Positions 60,407 through 64,000 of a stretch of 64,000 nucleotides of DNA are shown in pieces; within the stretch, counting starts at the first letter, position 1, and each line of letters starts with the position of its first letter. Source of the DNA: Novosphingobium sp. 32-60-15 (lineage in GTDB: Bacteria > Pseudomonadota > Alphaproteobacteria > Sphingomonadales > Sphingomonadaceae); contig NZ_NCEN01000008.1 of assembly GCF_002280675.1 (NCBI RefSeq), positions 62,001 to 126,000 on the forward strand, written 5' to 3'. The position numbers were made by a program, and so were the translations under genes. The notes below the pieces were generated by a model, which was not told the DNA's origin, made no database searches, and saw only the letters and a list, made by a program, of their open reading frames with translations.

Positions 60407-61000
60407 ATGGCGGATATTGCGCGAATTACCGAGGTTATTGAGCCCGAGGTCAAGGCACTCGGCTTTGATCTCGTGCGCGTGCGCATGTTCAAGGGTGGCG
60501 AAATTGGTGATGAGGAGCACACGCTTCAAATCATGGCCGAGCGCCCCGAAACCGGCCAGCTGGTGATTGAGGATTGCGCTGCGCTTTCTCGCCGTATTTC
60601 AGACCGATTTGATGAACTGGAAGATGCCGGAGAGAATCTGATCGTCGAAGCTTATCGCCTTGAAGTGTCATCGCCCGGTATTGATCGTCCGCTGACGCGC
60701 GTGAAAGATTATCTGGCCTGGGCCGGGCATGAAGTGCGCATCACATTGCATAATCCGGTTGACGGCAACCGCAAGTCGCTAACCGGCGATCTGGTCGGGC
60801 TGGAAGATGATGTAATTACGCTGGATGAACGCAAGTCTGGCCGCGTAACCTTTCCGCTGGCTGATGTGCAATATGCCAAGCTTGTCTTGACTGATAAGCT
60901 TATCGCCTCATCTCGTCCGCTGGACACCAGTGGCATTGATGAAGAAATTCTCAGTTCAGAAGATGATCTGAGCGAAATCAACGAAGAACAGGAAGACTGA
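60407..61000 (+). CDS. rimP: Ribosome maturation factor RimP
   Basis: A 197-residue RimP, needed for 30S subunit maturation. Family sequences are VIEPEVKALGFDLVRVRM, QIMAERPETGQLVIEDCAALSRRI, EVSSPGIDRPLTRVKDY and FPLADVQYAKLVLTDKLI, each shown in part. An acidic tail of about 30 residues follows the core. The ATG at 60407 follows a GGAGA site. It heads the conserved rimP-nusA-ylxR-infB group; nusA begins four bases after its stop. Confidence 0.95.
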   Translation: MADIARITEVIEPEVKALGFDLVRVRMFKGGEIGDEEHTLQIMAERPETGQLVIEDCAALSRRISDRFDELEDAGENLIVEAYRLEVSSPGIDRPLTRVKDYLAWAGHEVRITLHNPVDGNRKSLTGDLVGLEDDVITLDERKSGRVTFPLADVQYAKLVLTDKLIASSRPLDTSGIDEEILSSEDDLSEINEEQED

Positions 61001-61003
61001 CCC

Positions 61004-62656
61004 ATGGCCAGTGCGATTTCCGCCAACCGTGCAGAACTGCTTGCAATCGCCAACGCGGTCGCCACCGAGAAGATGATCGACAAGTCGATTGTCATCGAGG
61101 CGATGGAAGAGGCAATCCAGAAGTCTGCGCGTAACCGTTACGGCGCCGAAAACGACATTCGCGCAAAGCTTGATCCGCGCACGGGCGATCTTCGTCTTTG
61201 GCGTGTGGTCGAAGTGGTTGAAGTGGTTGAAGACTATTTCAAGCAGGTTGACCTGAAGCAGGCCGAAAAGCTGCAGCCGGGTGCGCAAATGGGCGACTTT
61301 ATTGTCGATCCGCTTCCGCCGGTTGATCTTGGCCGTATCGATGCGCAATCGGCAAAGCAGGTGATCTTCCAGAAGGTCCGCGATGCTGAACGTGATCGCC
61401 AATTTGACGAGTTCAAGGACCGTGCAGGCGAAGTCATCACCGGCGTTATCAAGTCGGTCGAATTCGGCCACGTGATCGTCAATCTTGGCCGCGCCGAAGG
61501 CGTGATCCGCCGCGATCAGCAGATCCCGCGCGAAGTGCCACGCGTCGGCGAACGCGTCCGCGCGCTGATCATGAAAGTTGAGCGCCAGAACCGTGGTCCG
61601 CAGATTTTCCTGAGCCGCGCGCACCCTGAATTCATGAAGAAGCTGTTCGCGCAGGAAGTGCCCGAAATCTATGATGGCATCATCACCATCATGGCCGCCG
61701 CGCGCGATCCGGGCAGCCGCGCCAAGATTGGCGTGATCAGCCGCGATAGCAGCATCGATCCGGTCGGCGCCTGCGTCGGCATGAAGGGCAGTCGCGTTCA
61801 GGCCGTCGTGCAGGAACTGCAGGGCGAAAAGATCGACATCATTCCGTGGAGCGAAGATACCGCGACATTCGTGGTCAACGCTCTCCAGCCTGCCACAGTC
61901 AGCCGCGTGGTGATCGATGAAGAAGAAAGCCGCATCGAAGTTGTCGTGCCCGATGACCAGTTGTCGCTTGCCATCGGTCGTCGCGGCCAGAACGTGCGTC
62001 TGGCCTCGTCACTGACGGGCTCTGCTATCGACATCATGACCGAGGCAGAAGCTTCGGAAAAGCGCCAGAAGGAATTTGCCGAGCGTTCGAAGATGTTCGA
62101 GGAAGAACTCGACGTTGATGAAACCCTGTCGCAACTGCTGGTGGCTGAAGGCTTCAGCGAGTTGGACGAAGTGGCCTACATCGACATTTCCGAACTCGCA
62201 GCCATCGAAGGCTTCGATGAAGAGCTTGGCCAGGAACTGCAAAGCCGCGCGACCGAAGCCATCGAACGCCGCGAAGAAGCCCTGCGCACGCAGCGCCGTG
62301 AACTTGGTGTCGAAGACGCTTTGGCGGAACTGCCGCACTTGACCGAAGCGATGCTGGTCATCCTTGGTAAGGCTGGCATCAAGACGCTTGATGATCTGGC
62401 TGATCTTGCCACCGATGAACTCATCGCCAAGAAGCGCGTCGAACAGCGCCGGCGCAACGACAAAGCCCCGCGTGAGCGGACTGAACGTTCAGAGCGCACC
62501 GAAGACAAGGGCGGCGTTCTTGGCGAATTCGGCCTGAGCGAAGAGCAGGGCAACGAAATCATCATGGCCGCACGTGCCCACTGGTTCGACGACGCTCCTG
62601 AAGCTGACTCCGGGCCACAAGCTGAGGAGGCCGCCCATGCGGAACCCTCACAATGA
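61004..62656 (+). CDS. nusA: Transcription termination/antitermination factor NusA
   Basis: A 550-residue NusA that binds RNA polymerase and nascent RNA to control pausing and termination. Domains in order: N-terminal polymerase-binding domain (to about 130), S1 (about 135-205, [22 protein letters not shown], shown in part), KH1 and KH2 (about 210-345, with [17 protein letters not shown] and [17 protein letters not shown]), then a C-terminal helix-hairpin region (about 370-480) and a charged, Gln/Glu-rich end. It lies four bases after rimP, and its last 20 bases overlap ylxR. Confidence 0.95.
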   Translation: MASAISANRAELLAIANAVATEKMIDKSIVIEAMEEAIQKSARNRYGAENDIRAKLDPRTGDLRLWRVVEVVEVVEDYFKQVDLKQAEKLQPGAQMGDFIVDPLPPVDLGRIDAQSAKQVIFQKVRDAERDRQFDEFKDRAGEVITGVIKSVEFGHVIVNLGRAEGVIRRDQQIPREVPRVGERVRALIMKVERQNRGPQIFLSRAHPEFMKKLFAQEVPEIYDGIITIMAAARDPGSRAKIGVISRDSSIDPVGACVGMKGSRVQAVVQELQGEKIDIIPWSEDTATFVVNALQPATVSRVVIDEEESRIEVVVPDDQLSLAIGRRGQNVRLASSLTGSAIDIMTEAEASEKRQKEFAERSKMFEEELDVDETLSQLLVAEGFSELDEVAYIDISELAAIEGFDEELGQELQSRATEAIERREEALRTQRRELGVEDALAELPHLTEAMLVILGKAGIKTLDDLADLATDELIAKKRVEQRRRNDKAPRERTERSERTEDKGGVLGEFGLSEEQGNEIIMAARAHWFDDAPEADSGPQAEEAAHAEPSQ

Positions 62657-63374
62657 GCCGCTAAGCTCCGACATTGCTGATCGCACCCCGGCGGGTAAGA
62701 CCCCGCCGGAGCGTAAGTGCGTACTGACCGGGCGTCATGATGAGCGGGGGGATTTGATCCGCCTCGCCATTTCTCCCGATGGTGACGTGCTGCCTGATGT
62801 TCAGGCGCGTGCCCCCGGGCGCGGCGCCTGGATTGGTGTTTCTCGGACAGACCTTGAAAAAGCCCTTGCGAATAGCAAACTTAAGGGTGCGCTGACGCGC
62901 GCGTTCAAAGGCGTGAAGCTCACAATTCCAGCTGATCTTGGCGAACGCATTGAAGTGGCGCTGCGCCGCACGTTAACTGACCGGCTTGGCATTGAACTGC
63001 GCGCAGGCAATGTTTTGCTCGGCACCGAGCGTATTGCGCAAGGAGCGCGTTCGGGCGCGGTCTCTTTCCTCGGCCATGCTTCCGATGCAGGGACTGATGG
63101 TCCGAACAAATTGGCGCAAGCCTGGCGTGTGGGCGAAGGGGCTGAAGGCTCCGGGCTCAAAGGCACAATCTTGCCGCTGGACCGAGCGGCGCTGTCTGTG
63201 GCATTGGGCCGCGACAACGTCGTTCACTTGGCGCTGACCGACCCGATTGCGACCGAGCGAGTCGCCGGGCCTTTGCAGCGCTTGATGCACTTTCTCGGAC
63301 ACGAGACCGATGATGCTGCACAGCCCGATGACGGCATGGCAGCAGACGATGATATTGATACGAAGGGCGACTGA
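62637..63374 (+). CDS. YlxR-L7Ae fusion, RNA-binding protein (DUF448)
   Basis: A 245-residue protein. Its N-terminal half is YlxR-like (RKCVLTGRHDERGDLIRLA near residue 26-44, then APGRGAWIGVSR near 56-70). The C-terminal half resembles the L7Ae/L30e RNA-binding fold, with RAGNVLLGTERIAQGARSG and later DNVVHLALTD. The two functions are separate proteins in many bacteria and are joined here, as is usual in alphaproteobacteria. ATG at 62637 follows GAGGAGG inside the end of nusA, so translation is coupled. It lies between nusA and infB, as expected. Confidence 0.85.
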   Translation: MRNPHNEPLSSDIADRTPAGKTPPERKCVLTGRHDERGDLIRLAISPDGDVLPDVQARAPGRGAWIGVSRTDLEKALANSKLKGALTRAFKGVKLTIPADLGERIEVALRRTLTDRLGIELRAGNVLLGTERIAQGARSGAVSFLGHASDAGTDGPNKLAQAWRVGEGAEGSGLKGTILPLDRAALSVALGRDNVVHLALTDPIATERVAGPLQRLMHFLGHETDDAAQPDDGMAADDDIDTKGD

Positions 63375-63379
63375 GTTAA

Positions 63380-64000
63380 ATGAGCGATAGCGACAAAAAG
63401 CCTACTTTGGGCCGCAGGCCACTGGGCCTGAAGACCGCGGTAGAGGCTGGCGAGGTCAAGCAGACCTTTAGCCACGGCCGCACCAACAAAGTGGTGGTCG
63501 AAGTGAAGCGGCGCAAGCTGGTGGGCCGCCCGGGCGAAGCCGCTCCTGTTGCCGCGCCTGTTGTCGCTGCGCCCGCGCCTGCTGCGCCTGTTGCTGCGCC
63601 GCCTCCACCCCCGCCGCCACCCCCTCCGCCGCCCGCAGCCAGCCGTGAAACTCGGCAGGAGATGCAGACGCGTTTGCTGCGTGAAGCCGAAGAAGCGCGC
63701 CTCGCTGCGGCTGAGGCAAACAACCGCCGCGAACAAGAAGCGCGCCTTCGTGCCATAGAAGACGAGCGTCGCCGCGCCGAAGAGGCCGCGCGGCCTGCTG
63801 AAGCTGTGGTCGCAAAGCCTGAGCCTGCACCTGCGCCAACGCCAGAACCGGCAGTGGAAGTTGTTGCAGCCGAAGTTCCTGTCGCCGCTCCCGCACCTGC
63901 CGCAACGCCCGTGGCAGAACCGGAAGTCGCCAAGGCTGCCGAGCCTGCGCCCAAGCCTGCTGAAGAAGCCGTCAAGGCTGACGAACCGGCTGCCATTCCT
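63380..64000 (+). CDS. infB: Translation initiation factor IF-2, N-terminal part (partial)
   Basis: The first 207 codons of IF-2 are visible; the GTP-binding part lies beyond the right edge. The N-terminus is family-typical: KKPTLGRRPLGLKTAVEAGEVKQTFSHGRTNKVVVEVKRR, shown in part. Then comes a low-complexity Ala/Pro stretch with a run of exactly 12 prolines (residues 74-85, bases 63599-63634), followed by a charged helix (about 90-135, EEARLAAAEANNRREQEARLR) and more Ala/Pro/Glu/Val repeats. The ATG at 63380 follows the ylxR stop by five bases. It is the last gene of the group in this window. Confidence 0.96.
   Translation, partial: MSDSDKKPTLGRRPLGLKTAVEAGEVKQTFSHGRTNKVVVEVKRRKLVGRPGEAAPVAAPVVAAPAPAAPVAAPPPPPPPPPPPPAASRETRQEMQTRLLREAEEARLAAAEANNRREQEARLRAIEDERRRAEEAARPAEAVVAKPEPAPAPTPEPAVEVVAAEVPVAAPAPAATPVAEPEVAKAAEPAPKPAEEAVKADEPAAIP

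Overview
This 64 kb window is chromosomal DNA from a GC-rich alphaproteobacterium, most likely a sphingomonad (Novosphingobium, Sphingomonas or a relative). The evidence is the gene mix: an mdh-sucD-sucA TCA cluster, a KDPG aldolase of the Entner-Doudoroff pathway, an FNR-type regulator next to a full cbb3 oxidase locus, a DUF1476/ATP-synthase-zeta gene, large TonB-dependent receptors and two secreted prolyl oligopeptidases. I see no insertion sequence, prophage, CRISPR array or integrase. Coding density is high and base use looks even, so this reads as core chromosome with a few accessory patches.

Layout. 1-5.4 kb (minus strand): sucA (runs off the left edge), sucD, mdh, a small unknown gene and a SleB-type cell-wall hydrolase. 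5.57-10.4 kb: a cobalamin riboswitch controlling btuB and overlapping btuF-like, btuC and btuD genes. 10.4-12.2 kb: DEAD-box RNA helicase. 12.5-14.2 kb: a CmcJ/NvfI-family oxygenase with a flavin reductase, then a terminator. 14.27-16.8 kb: Fnr-type regulator, bestrophin-like channel, OmpW. 17.0-26.3 kb: ccoNOQP-ccoGHIS, a small exported CXXCH protein and hemN, almost all with overlapping start and stop codons, preceded by a perfect FNR box. 26.4-33.9 kb: KDPG aldolase, divergent PEP carboxylase, DASS transporter, YkuD-like protein, small lipoprotein, infC, PdeM-like phosphoesterase. 34.0-38.5 kb: hemF, GNAT, RelA/SpoT synthetase-hydrolase, transglutaminase-like protein.

38.9-41.5 kb: rpsM-rpsK-rpoA-rplQ with two strong terminators. 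41.8-47.6 kb: tandem prolyl oligopeptidases and two paralogous small secreted proteins. 47.7-50.1 kb: DUF1476-bolA-grxD, a structured gap, a NUDIX hydrolase and a small C-terminally anchored protein. 50.3-58.7 kb: aminotransferase, three TadE/TadG-like genes, then a TonB-dependent receptor with a secreted tyrosine phosphatase. 58.8-64 kb: tRNA-Arg(TCT), a YhhQ-type transporter, a pspC pair, then rimP-nusA-ylxR-infB (infB runs off the right edge).

How the parts connect. The Fnr-type protein (four cluster cysteines) sits about 2 kb from a perfect FNR box placed between ompW and ccoN. Low oxygen would therefore be expected to induce the high-affinity oxidase, its assembly factors and the oxygen-independent haem enzyme HemN, while the oxygen-dependent HemF is encoded separately. 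A second, near-perfect FNR box at 14025-14038 lies before a hairpin and a T-tailed terminator with no gene between them, which suggests a small RNA. The least explained protein is the 97-residue exported CXXCH protein inside the oxidase operon.
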